64,000 nt of DNA from Celoporthe dispersa (taxonomy: Eukaryota; Ascomycota; Sordariomycetes; Diaporthales; Cryphonectriaceae). Positions 1 through 9,717 of this stretch are shown here, piece after piece. The stretch covers positions 6,342,501 to 6,406,500 of the forward strand of contig WAID01000003.1 in NCBI GenBank assembly GCA_016584495.1, written 5' to 3'. Position 1 is the stretch's first letter. Every line of letters begins with the position of its first letter. The position numbers were made by a program, and so were the translations under genes. Below the pieces are notes generated by a model. It saw nothing but the letters and a program-made list of their open reading frames with translations, was not told where the DNA came from and did no database searches.

Positions 1-542
1 CGGCCACTTGGTAGGTAGGGCACTACGTAGCATGCAGGCAAGGTACTAGAGTGTAGTCCCTTTTTTTTCTGTCTCTCTGGTGGGGGCTAGGTCATTGGGA
101 AAGTAGGTGACATATGATAGTAAGAAAAGAAGACAGGAAGAGCGGTGGGTGGAATATGTCCGCCGCAATATCGTGAGATCTCCTCCCGTGCTCGTGCTCC
201 CTCTCTCCACTAGAGGCTTCCCTGCATAAGTAGTACATACAGGAGTACCTTGGGTGTGTCCTCTCTCGCTCCACCCAGCCGACGATCACCCACAGCAGCG
301 GATTGTGTTGATCACCGCATCGCCACTCCAGTTTTCTTCTCCTTTACATATTTAACCAAGCCCACCCCCTCCGTCCCTGCCTTTTTTTTTTTTTTTTTGG
401 GCATCACATCTCAAATCTCCTCTTTTACATTGTTTCCACTCCTCTCCTCCTCCTCCTCCTCCTCCTCCTTATACTGGCCCTGACGTCAGTGACTATCGTT
501 CAATCACCACATAACCCACCACCAAGCATCACCGTCACCACC
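1..542. promoter_or_regulatory. Upstream region of the DUF7907-like gene
   Basis: No supportable coding region is present. The last 200 bases before the start at 543 are pyrimidine-rich, with a T run near 382-398 and a TCC-repeat tract near 440-470. Such tracts are common just upstream of fungal start codons. An ATATTTAA element near 348-355 could serve as a TATA-like box, but this is only suggestive. Confidence 0.3.
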
Positions 543-1283
543 ATGAAGACCACACCCCTCCTCCTCGCCGCCTCGGCGGCGTCCCTGGCCTCAGCCCAGA
601 CCTACAACACCTCCGCCCCCTTCACCCTCCAGCTCTCCAGCGCCGACAGCACCGTCGACGGCTATTTCCTGGGCGCCTGCCACTCCGGCGCCGCCATCGA
701 GGAAGCTCTGCCTCGACGGCACCGACGGCACCGCCACCGAGTTCAACACCTTCACCCTCAACGTCTCAGACAGCTCCGACACGGGTGCCACCTACGAGAC
801 GGGCGTCCTCGTCTGGGTCCTCGAGACGAGCGGCTACAACGTGTCCTCGGGCTTGGTCTTTTACCCGCTCCTGACCACCAACGTTGTCGCGCCCGAGTTC
901 GAGCCGGGCTCGGACGGCACTGATCTTGTTGGGTTTGACGACGATGACCAGCTGTTTATCTACTCTTCCTACGTGGACGACAAGAACTTCACGGCTGGCA
1001 CGTATCCTCAGGAGATCACACCGTACCCGCTGTACCAGGTAAGCTGCTGTGTGCACCTGTTGCTCCTTTTTTTTTTTTTCTTTCTTTCTTTCTTTTTCCT
1101 CTTCTTTTTGTCTCTTATTCTTTTCTTTCCGTTTATCTCCTTGCTGACATTACTTCCTGCTAGTGGTATGCCTGCTGGACCTTTGACCTGTCTTATTACT
1201 ACAACACCCTCGCCTGGGTGACGGGAGGAGTGCCCGACAACCCTACCTGCGTGGCTGTCAATGTCACCCGTATCTTTATCTAA
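543..1283 (+). CDS. Small secreted DUF7907-like protein, frameshifted
   Basis: Two exons, 543-1038 and 1164-1283, are separated by a GTAAGC...TAG intron. The start is the ATG that opens a clear signal peptide (MKTTPLLLAASAASLASAQ); an in-frame ATG at 489 would bury it. The mature protein begins TYNTSAPFTLQL and continues with GACHSGAAIE, a pattern I associate with the fungal secreted DUF7907 family. It contains several N-x-S/T sites and ends in a Trp/Cys-rich block (WYACWTFDLSYYY) followed by VNVTRIFI. The reading frame breaks at about 702-706. After E-E the family-like sequence LCLDGTDGTATEF continues one base further on, which fits one extra G in GAAGCTC. With that base ignored the product is about 204 residues. 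Function is unknown; it is probably a cell-wall or extracellular protein. The family call is from memory of its pattern, and the exon structure is seen directly. Confidence 0.72.
1039..1163 (+). other. Intron of the DUF7907-like gene
   Basis: The donor is GTAAGC and the acceptor CTGCTAG. A long T/C tract sits in the middle and a GCTGACAT branch-like site lies about 20 bases before the acceptor. Splicing joins the Gln codon CAG to TGG in phase 0 and avoids the stop codons inside the intron. Confidence 0.75.
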
Positions 1284-2258
1284 GGCAGTGAGTATGGTAG
1301 GAGGCTGTGGATATGGGAGCAGCATGGGACGAGTCATATCAACACAAGTGGATTAGTAAAGAGCATAATACTTAATGAGATTTACGTTTTTTTTTTACGA
1401 GCAAGTATGCATCCCATGATCACGACATGGAGATTTAATATGCGAATAAGTCATTTCGTATTGTCTGCACTAGTAAAACATCGTTTCGGGCATGTGTGAA
1501 GGATCATTCTTAAGGAAACCTCGACTTGTGTGGATGGGTGTTGTGGCTGCGTGCCAGTCGTTACACAAAGGTCCGATCGCTACCGTAGCAAGGCAGCAAA
1601 ACTCCCTCCTTCTATCCCCAACACAATGCCCTTTCCACTCCCTAGAGTCTGGCCCTTCCTCATTACCTGATACCATTTCCTTTTTTTTTCTTTTTTCTTT
1701 CCCCTTCTTTCAGTCTATGTTCTATTCCAAGCCGCCAGAGTTGCTTCTCCACCAGGCGTCTCACGGGTATTGTTGAAACCTCAGCCTGCTGCCCTCGCGC
1801 GGCGGGCGTGGTTGGCGATGATGAGTCGGGAAGTTGTTCCCTCTCTGTGGCCGAAAGCCCCTCTGGATCGGACAGGGACCTTGTGGGTGCTGAGAGGAGA
1901 CGCCGTTTTCACCCAAGCCGGGTCCAAGATGATGGTGTTGCTGGGCCGGATGGCCTTGGTAATTCGGCGGGGTCCACGAAAACGCTTGGGCTGGCGGTCC
2001 CTGGTGAGGGGCCGCGGGGCCCAGGAATTGTCGATGATCAAAATTTGACAGGTGAGCCAGAGGAGGGACTGTCGGGACGCCCTGCTGAGCCTCGGCAGGA
2101 TAGCCCAAGTGTCCCGGATGGAACGCAGGCTGGTGATGCTGAGCCGCGTAATGAGCGATGTGGTCCAAGCCAACAGCCTGAGGAGGATAGCCATGCGACG
2201 GGAGCGCGTTGAGGTGGGGCAGAAGATGCGTCCCCCGTGGGTGCTGCGTCGAGTCGTC
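1284..2258. other. Convergent intergenic region between DUF7907-like gene and pho85
   Basis: The two flanking genes point at each other here. The first part (1284-1760) is AT-richer and shows nothing recognisable. The part from 1761 to 2258 is GC-rich. On the minus strand it is open in the same frame as pho85, immediately after the pho85 TAG stop, and would encode a Gln/His/Pro/Gly-rich tail. See the finding on a possible pho85 C-terminal extension. Other frames are also fairly open here, so openness alone is not proof of coding. Confidence 0.4.
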
Positions 2259-3342
2259 CTAATAACTCGGATAACCGCCCTGGGGCTGCTGGGTTGGGTA
2301 GCCCTGTGAGGGAAGGGGCTGCTGCTGCGGCTGCTGCTGGTAGTTCATGGCCTGGCCCGGCTGCGCGTGCGAGTTCTGGAACTGCGGCAGCGTCTTGAAC
2401 CAGCGGTGCTCCAGGGCCTTCTCGGCGCTGATGCGGAGCTCTGGTCGCAGCTGGAGCATCTTCTGCAGCAGCTCGATGCCGTCCGGGTCGATCATGGGCA
2501 GGATCGCCCGGAGGTCCTGCGTGGCATAGACCTGGAAGTTGTTCTTGTACTCGGGGAACTGCGTGATGCCGGGCCACGTCCGCTCCGTGGGCGTGCCCAT
2601 GATCCGGAAGATACGGTTGATCTGGTCCTCGTTGGTGGTGCCGGGGAACAGCGGCCTGCCCGTGTACATCTCGGCCATGATGCAGCCCGCTGACCAGATA
2701 TCGATGCTCGTGTTGTAGGTCCTGCTCCCCAGCAGCACATCGGGGGCACGGTACCACAGCGTCACGACCTCGTTGGAGAAGGTGTTCACGGGGATGCCAA
2801 AGGCTCTCGCCAGGCCAAAGTCGCCCAGCTTGAGCTGCCCCTTGCCGTTGATCAGGAGATTCTGCGGCTTGAGATCTCGGTGTAGGACCTTGTTCTTGTG
2901 GCAGAAGTCGATGCCCTTCAGGAGCTGGTACATGAAGGACTTGATGAGGTCCGGGTGGAGGGCGCCCCGCTCTCCCTTCGTGTCCATGTACTTCTTGAGG
3001 TCGCCGTCCATGTAGTCGAACACCAGCATGAGCTTGTTCTCGGTGTGGATGACATCGTGCAGCCCTACGATGTTCTCGTGCTTGAGCTCCTTCATCAGGG
3101 ATATCTCGCGGATCGCGGTGCTAGGCGTGCCCTCCTCCGAGTCGAGATGGATCTCCTTGAGGGCGACGAACTCGCCAGTCTGCCTGTTACGTCCCTTGAA
3201 GACCTGTGCCACGACGTGGAATCAGCAGACTGTCTCGAAGGGCCCGGGGAAGCGGTGCCAGGGCAGCACCTACCGTCGCGTAGGTTCCCTCTCCAAGCTT
3301 CTCCAGCTGTTGGAAGGAGGAGAGATGGCGTTTGCCGTCCAT
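2259..3342 (-). CDS. pho85: Pho85-like cyclin-dependent protein kinase
   Basis: Two exons, 3342-3274 and 3203-2259, encode about 337 residues. The intron (3273-3204, GTAGGT...CACAG) splits the glycine loop just after GEGTYAT, and exon 2 resumes with VFKGRNRQTGEF. All kinase landmarks are visible: glycine loop at residues 17-24, catalytic lysine in VALKEI (about 39), cyclin-binding helix PSTAIRE (50-56), catalytic loop HRDLKPQN (131-138), DFGLARAFG (about 151), and an activation-segment APD typical of Pho85 rather than Cdc2. The C-terminus is a Q/P-rich tail ending GGYPSY. Pho85-family kinases pair with several cyclins in phosphate signalling, glycogen metabolism, polarity and cell-cycle entry. 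No frameshift is needed. The ATG at 3342 is chosen because it starts the conserved MDGKRHLSSFQQLEKLGEG. The same frame stays open for about 500 bases beyond the TAG stop. Confidence 0.93.
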
Positions 3343-4991
3343 CGTGTCTCTCGAGGTGGTTCGCAACAGATAGGAGATGTTCTGGAAAGGGTCGACCGGT
3401 GGACAGCGTCGAGAAGTGTGGTGAGGGTCAAACAGAATGCTCCTGACAGTCTCTATCTTGTGCGGCGAGGTTCGAATGACTCTACACAGGTCAGCACAGG
3501 CTGTGACTTCTCGGGTGCTCCAGCCGTTTGGTGGAAAGAGCAACTGGGAAGAACTCTGCAGTCGAAGAGTTTGTCAAAGTAAGTTGACAGATCAAGTAAA
3601 GTATTCGATGCGCAGAATCGATATCGTAGGTTGCCAGGCTGGCAGGACGGGAGGGAGAGCTGCGGTGGTCCTTGGTAGAAATGCAAGCTCACAGCCCCGT
3701 CAGAGAGGCCGTGTGTGGAGGACTTGGGACTACTTCTATTCTTGGGCTGCCATGGGCACTGCATGAACCCCTGCCATAGGCGTGGGATGTCCAACCCCGC
3801 CTTCTGGACCGCTGACTAAGATCACAAGCTGCCACTTGGCACTGTGCTACATAGCGTCTATCCAGTAATTGTTAGTGAGTAGTCCACAGCAACCTCTCGC
3901 ATGTGAAATATGCTGGATTTTACTAGGTACAACAACCCCTCTCTGTCTTGACAATATCTTCATTGATCCAAAGTGATATTTCAATCATACCTTGCCCATT
4001 GCAGGTCTAGCCAGGCCCTTCAATGCTCACTGTCTAGCTGTATCTGCAGCAGAATCCTCTTGGTCTCCCAAGCTGGTCGCCACCTGACATCAGCGACCAT
4101 GAAACAGAGGTCCTTACAACTATGCCCCGAGGCTCACAGCATTGCCTACTCTAGGGTAAGCCACCAATACCACTTTACTGTACTCATGGCCCATAGCATT
4201 GAGCCAAGGTCTGTATCAGCAAACATTCTGGTGCTGTATTTGTGTACCTCCTTGCTTTGGACAACGCCCAGCCATTCAGGATGCCACGCAGCTCCTTAAC
4301 ACGTCAATCTTCATGAAAGCAGACAATACAATATTGGGTGTCAAATTAACTGTCGCATCTGGGGAGATGCTGTTGGCCTTGATGGTAGAGTCCCTTGTCC
4401 CATAAACAATTTCCTGTCCGACCCAGTTCAGAACACCACACAAGATGCAATGCTAATCTGCACTGAGGGAGAGTGCAATTAAGATATGTCCCTTCCCGTT
4501 GGAGACAAATGCAATTCAAACAGTTTCCTTTCCCTTCTGTCAACGCAACAAAACGCAGTATGATTCGACCCATCTCCAGATCATGGCGGCTGGAGGGACG
4601 CGGACTTGGAGCAGACGGCCTTCCAACGCGACCGCAACAGCAACAACCGGCTCCAAGCTGCCATGCTCACAGATAGCAGCTGGAAGGCGGGTGCCGCCAA
4701 GCGCGGAGACCTGCGCGTCGCCAGCTGTCATGTTCAGCCAGGTGAGTATGTATCGCTCCATCGGTTGGCGGAGCACGACGGTGCGATCAAGAGCGTCAGA
4801 GAGGAGCACGTGGCGCTAATGAGTCTCATAGAGCCGTTCAACGGTTCGAGGACGCTCTATGTCGCCACGAGCAGGCTGACAAGGTCCCAAGGGTCATATA
4901 CGCGCTCAACAAGACCGCCGTCGGCAGTGTCGAAAACCCATCTTGCCTCTGCATGGACATATCGGGAAGCTTTGTGACGTCCAGCCCATGC
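3343..4991. other. Intergenic region upstream of pho85
   Basis: This holds the pho85 promoter and the 3' flank of the 683-residue gene. Short open stretches exist near 4500-4980 on both strands, but none has a recognisable domain, a supported start or a splice structure. Base composition is closer to 50% GC than in the flanking coding DNA. Confidence 0.5.
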
Positions 4992-7043
4992 CTACCATGT
5001 CTTCTTTGCCGCCTTGTCCACGTTGTCCCCAACCTCGTCCTTGTCGCTATCGTAAGAGACTCCCCGCTCCTTTTCCCACATGAAGCGCTCGGCGAAACTT
5101 CCAGACATCTGGTTCGGGCTCAGCAGGCTTGCCTGGTAGCTCTTAACGTTCGAGGCATCGGGTCCGCTGCGTCCATTAACGCTGCCCACGAAGAACGGCA
5201 CATCGGCGTCGACACTCTCCAGCTTCTTGAGCAGTTCTTGATCCTTCACCGGCCCGGGTGTCACGGAGCGCCCTGCGTACGACCCGATAGACGTGCTCAG
5301 TGATCGAGGACCCCCCTCGAGCTTGGGAGGATGCTGAGTCGGCACTGTAAATCCAGCCCGCGAGCCAGTGCTGGTATTAATGTTGGAAGGAGGCGACCTC
5401 CGTACGCCGCTGTCAGATAGGGTGGTTTTGGTGTCATTATTGCGGCGCCCATCGTTCTCAGGCTCGTCGTCTTGGTTTTCGGTCAGATACTTTTCAGTTC
5501 GGAGCCGCGCGGCCCGGGTCTGCTGGTCCGTCCCGTTCTCCTCGTCGTTGTCAAATGCGAAGAACTCATCATCCTCCTCTTCCGGTGGGCCAGCCGACAT
5601 GTCATGTGGCTGCTTTTCGAGCTTGCTCCTGTCCCGGACAACTACATGAGATGCATTTGTGCTGCGCTTCTCGCCACTCGCTTCGATCTGGTCATCCTCC
5701 CTAGAAGTCTCTTGTGTGGTTCGGCTCGGCTGGTCTGCGGTGAGTTCGGATCGCATAGGCTGAGGAGCGATTGGCTCGTTAGAGAGGATCTTGGCTCCAG
5801 CGGTGCCAGATGCCGTCTTCGCTTTCGCCTTCGTCTTCTTGGAGGCCATGAACAGGGCGGGTTCTTCATCAGAGTCATCTTCTTGCCCGAGTCCACCCTT
5901 GGTGGTCTCAGGCTGGCGCTTGCCAGCATCGTTCCGAGCTACGGTCTGAGCCTGGACACGAGCCTCCCCCTCCCAGCGGTCGGGAGTTCCCACGGCAGGT
6001 ATATTGCCCTCGTCTGCGCTCTGCTGGGACGGTGTTGAGCTGGCTGTAGTCTTGCGGAGACCACTTGTTTCGCGGGATAATGAATTCTCGGGTTCGGTCT
6101 CGGCGTTGACCACAGTCCACACAGTTCCTTGGTCTAAAGGCTCCTTAGACAATCTCCGGAGAGCTTGAGTTGATGACACTTTCCTAGGAGGCTCATGCTG
6201 CTGTTGGTCTTCCTCTCTTTGGATATCGCTCAGTGATGTGGCGCACGGGTCACTTGCGAGGGCTGACTTCTCTGCTGCGCCCTCCGTCTGCTTGAGCATG
6301 TCGGTGGATGTCTGAGGTGAAGATGATGGTAAGACCTCCTGGCCTTCAAAATCAAAGCGCACGCGGCGATGATCACGTGGGCTGTCTGGCCTGGAGGAGC
6401 CCGAAGATCGTCGTAGAGCGCTCTTCCTATTCTTGGCACTGCTGCTGTCGCTTGCCAGAGAGTCGACCGAAGTGTCAGTACCGCGACGTAGCGGGCTGGG
6501 CCTGGGGCGCTGGCGGGTGTCCTCTGAACTCTGAGGTTCGCCAACGGAGGGTCGACGGTCAGTTCTGGCAGCTTCGGCTGTGCCTGGCGAGACAGGGGAC
6601 GAGTGGGATGGTCGGTCAACGCTTTCGAGGAGCGGCAGGAAAGCTGGAGTAAAAACGCCCTGGAATTCTAGCTCTCGCTCGTGAGGGCTGCGTTGGCCGG
6701 GCGCAGGTTCAGCCTCCCCAGAACTGGTTGCTTCTTGAGGAGGGGTTGGAGAGGTTTTCCCGAGCCAGGGTATGCTTTCAAGGTTGTTGGGTGTTGGTGC
6801 TGGCAAGAGAGATGGCTTGTCGCAGCCTGATGGGTACAGGGAAGGATAGTTTTTGACTGACTCCGAGATGGCTTGTGAGACCAGGTAGGCCACATCCTCT
6901 GGGACACTTCTGAGAAGCTCCTCAGAGTATCTGGTAAACTCAGAAGCCATGTCCAGGCGGTAGGCAATGACTCTGCCATCCAGGTCCGCGAGCTTAGTGG
7001 TGAGCTCTGAGACGAGGTTTGTTGTGTTGTGAAGGTTGTCCAT
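4992..7043 (-). CDS. 683-residue Ser-rich disordered protein with RVRF motif
   Basis: This is a single uninterrupted exon with an ATG at 7043. I do not recognise a named family, although it looks like a conserved ascomycete hypothetical protein. The N-terminus (about residues 1-75) is predicted helical and begins MDNLHNTTNLVSELTTKLAD. The long middle is Ser/Pro/Glu-rich and probably disordered. One ordered-looking island reads HRRVRFDFEGQEVLP near residue 230. Its RVRF fits the [RK]-V-x-F docking consensus for protein phosphatase 1. An acidic stretch (PPEEEDDEFFAFDNDEE) follows further on. The C-terminal 60 residues (MSGSFAERFMWEKERG... ending KKTW) look conserved. A scaffold or signalling-adaptor role is inference only. 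The gene is intact, unlike many neighbours. Confidence 0.8.
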   Translation of the reverse strand: MDNLHNTTNLVSELTTKLADLDGRVIAYRLDMASEFTRYSEELLRSVPEDVAYLVSQAISESVKNYPSLYPSGCDKPSLLPAPTPNNLESIPWLGKTSPTPPQEATSSGEAEPAPGQRSPHERELEFQGVFTPAFLPLLESVDRPSHSSPVSPGTAEAARTDRRPSVGEPQSSEDTRQRPRPSPLRRGTDTSVDSLASDSSSAKNRKSALRRSSGSSRPDSPRDHRRVRFDFEGQEVLPSSSPQTSTDMLKQTEGAAEKSALASDPCATSLSDIQREEDQQQHEPPRKVSSTQALRRLSKEPLDQGTVWTVVNAETEPENSLSRETSGLRKTTASSTPSQQSADEGNIPAVGTPDRWEGEARVQAQTVARNDAGKRQPETTKGGLGQEDDSDEEPALFMASKKTKAKAKTASGTAGAKILSNEPIAPQPMRSELTADQPSRTTQETSREDDQIEASGEKRSTNASHVVVRDRSKLEKQPHDMSAGPPEEEDDEFFAFDNDEENGTDQQTRAARLRTEKYLTENQDDEPENDGRRNNDTKTTLSDSGVRRSPPSNINTSTGSRAGFTVPTQHPPKLEGGPRSLSTSIGSYAGRSVTPGPVKDQELLKKLESVDADVPFFVGSVNGRSGPDASNVKSYQASLLSPNQMSGSFAERFMWEKERGVSYDSDKDEVGDNVDKAAKKTW

Positions 7044-9717
7044 GGCTGCGATGTCGGCTCAGACGATAAGACCCAGCGGTCTTGACAGTGGTGTGCCTGG
7101 AACTCTCCCCCCTGCAACCTGTAATCCCAACCTAGAAAAAAGATCCCCAATGATTAATTTACGAGTGCACAAGTCTAGCCATCGTGGTTGTGTGGTCTCA
7201 CTGTCCCATCCGGAGGTAGAGGTAGTCTGTTTGGTTGTGGTGAGTTCCAAGTGGAGGAGGTCAAAGGTAGGAAAGAAGAGATTTGATTAGATCATCATTG
7301 ACGAGAAGTTGTGGTCAGTGTTGTGCAGGTGGTGGTAGGCTGCAAGCAATCTGCATCGGATCTGCTGGGGTTTTTGAGTAGGGATCTGCCCTGCAAGTTT
7401 ATCAGGGCTGTTGAGGCCTAGCCCAGACCTACAGAAGCGGGGTCTTCTGTTCACGGTTACACAGCATGGGTATGTGGCAGGCAACTCCCCCAAATTCCCA
7501 GCTTTAGTTGAACTTTGAACACCACCACCAAACCATACTTAGAGCACAGCACAGCACACCCCACCTGACACCAACAAGCCTCAACAATACCTGAATAAGC
7601 ATCAATTGGTTGGCCAGCATGAGATTCACTGCTCATCATATATCCACAATGATTTCAATGCAATCTGGCCCCATGTTGGCTTCACTCTGGTGGTTCAAGA
7701 CTGATCTGTAGCCGACAGGATCATTCCAGAAGAAATGGCATCAGGTTGCGGTCATGTGCCAGTCCCAGCTCTTCCACCAAGGTCCTGCCAAACCGTCTAA
7801 CTGCATGACCATCTTGTCTTGTTTTCCCTGTATTTTTGTCTACCCTTTGGTCTGCCCCTTTCCTACCCAGAGCTGAGCACATCTCTCATTCACCTCAGTT
7901 CAGCCAAGGCTGTTCACCACATGGGCAACATCAACACAAGAGCCTCAGCACCTTCCTGGTTGCCGTACGAGTTTGCAGAGCTGGGCCAGGATTATTTGAA
8001 AGGGAAAGTATATATGGGACAATTTCGCTTTCGGTTATGGCTCACCTGTCACACCCTTTCTAGAGCCTACCCCCTCCTCTCCCCCCCCCAACTTTCTGCG
8101 GTTCCCGAAGTAGCATGCGAATCCATCCAACTCTCTCGAGTAGAATACTCTTCAAACGAAATTGTTGGGATCAAGCCGCCCCTATAAGGTACGGGGCTCT
8201 AGTGGTATCTGTAACGCTCCAGTGAATCCATCACGCTGAGAGACTTCGGTCGGCTGCCGGCAGATGACTTGTTTGTTGTGAGAGACTGACGATGCGGTCT
8301 CTGACGATGCGGTCTCTTAAGACGTACTCTCTAGCTAACCTTTGCATGGAATTGAAGGCGCAATCGTTGTGTACTAGAAGCTTGAAGAGGTTCTCCAAGA
8401 TCGGCTCGAGAATTATTTATCATCTAGTGCCACACGAAGAGCAGAGATGCAAACACTTGGGTACTGGGTAAGTACTAGATATCATGGCCTCCTTACGTAT
8501 TTCCAGCTCCTACAAGTCGGACACATCATTGGCATGTTCCTCATCTCCGTTTAGCCACATTTTTCAACCATGGTGAGGAAAGAGTGACTATGGGCAGGAA
8601 GGAGCAATCGACAGAGTCTGCAGTGCTTGCAGGCGAATTTTATCTTTCTTTCAGGGCCGGCTCGCACTCGCGGATTTCTCTTCATCAGCATCTCATCAAC
8701 AACAATCATTCCATTCGCTTTCTAGAGGGAGTGATCCTACCTTCGCGATCTTCTCCGGTCTAGAAAGGCATCTCAATTCCCATCTGTTATCAACTACTCA
8801 TCCCCAGTTCTACGTCATTTACACTTTCTACCAGGAACTTGCTTTTGACGTTGGGATTTGCAAGTTCTCAGTACCCGACAAGGTCTTTTCGACAGACATA
8901 ATCTCTGCCTCTCTCTTTCCCTTTCCTCCCCTCTTCCCCGACCTGTTTTCTCATCTTCCTTTCTCTGCAATCACCGACGTGAAATCTTGCCGTTTGCTTC
9001 CTCGATTCATCATCAATGGTAGGCCGATCCCCAGCCTAGGACTTCAATATTCGATAGAAAACTGCACGTCCAGGTCCACGTCTTTTACCTACTACATTCT
9101 CAACCCGGCAACTTTACCACAGAATCCGACTACACATCTTCTATTTCTTTTTCTAGAGGTGACTCAAAAGGGACGGCAAGAACGATATCTCAAGACGACT
9201 TGAATCTGGGTCACATCTCTTAAGACTCGGGCTCCAAGCCAACTGAGCCTCTTAGTTTGGCCTTTCCAACTTGCCAAAGGTAAGAGCCGCCCTTCTGAGA
9301 TCCTTCCTTATACGGCACTGATCATTAGCATAGCAGCAAGGTGGCTTCCTGGTCCGGCTTTCTCAACAACCTTCTGCTTACATTCCTTTCTCACATAAAG
9401 GTTGGCAACCGCATCTCTGAACTTCCTACATCTTCAAACCAAAGACAGTCTCTCTTGGAGCTTCTTCCTCACTGCTTCAACAGCTTCTCTAGCATATCGT
9501 GCTTGGCTTACTTCTGAGCTAGCCGCTTTCCCGTCGCGGACCTCCTTCGTCAGTTCATCCTGTTGGGCTGATTTACTACAGTTCCGAGAGTCGCGGGGTG
9601 CTATCTTCGATAGTACGAGGCCAATCTCATCCTCGACTGGTCTATTTTTGCCCTCTTCCTAACAACTTTCACATATCAAACTTCCCTCCCCAATCACAGT
9701 TTCATCCTTGCTCGAGG
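7044..9717. promoter_or_regulatory. Divergent intergenic region
   Basis: These 2.7 kb separate the 683-residue gene (-) from the GTPase gene (+) and must hold both promoters. Composition is AT-richer than elsewhere. A short direct repeat, GACGATGCGGTCTCT, occurs twice near 8289-8318. Pyrimidine-rich sequence increases toward the GTPase start (about 8880-8960 and 9600-9700). I see no supportable gene. Confidence 0.4.

Noticed and set aside
1808..2212. Plus-strand open frame of 134 codons antisense to the pho85 3' region
   Set aside because: No recognisable domain, promoter or splice context. The in-frame minus-strand extension of pho85 explains the open, biased composition at least as well.
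4499..4977. Overlapping short open frames between pho85 and the 683-residue gene
   Set aside because: No domain, no supported start or splice sites, and open on both strands; not enough to call a gene.
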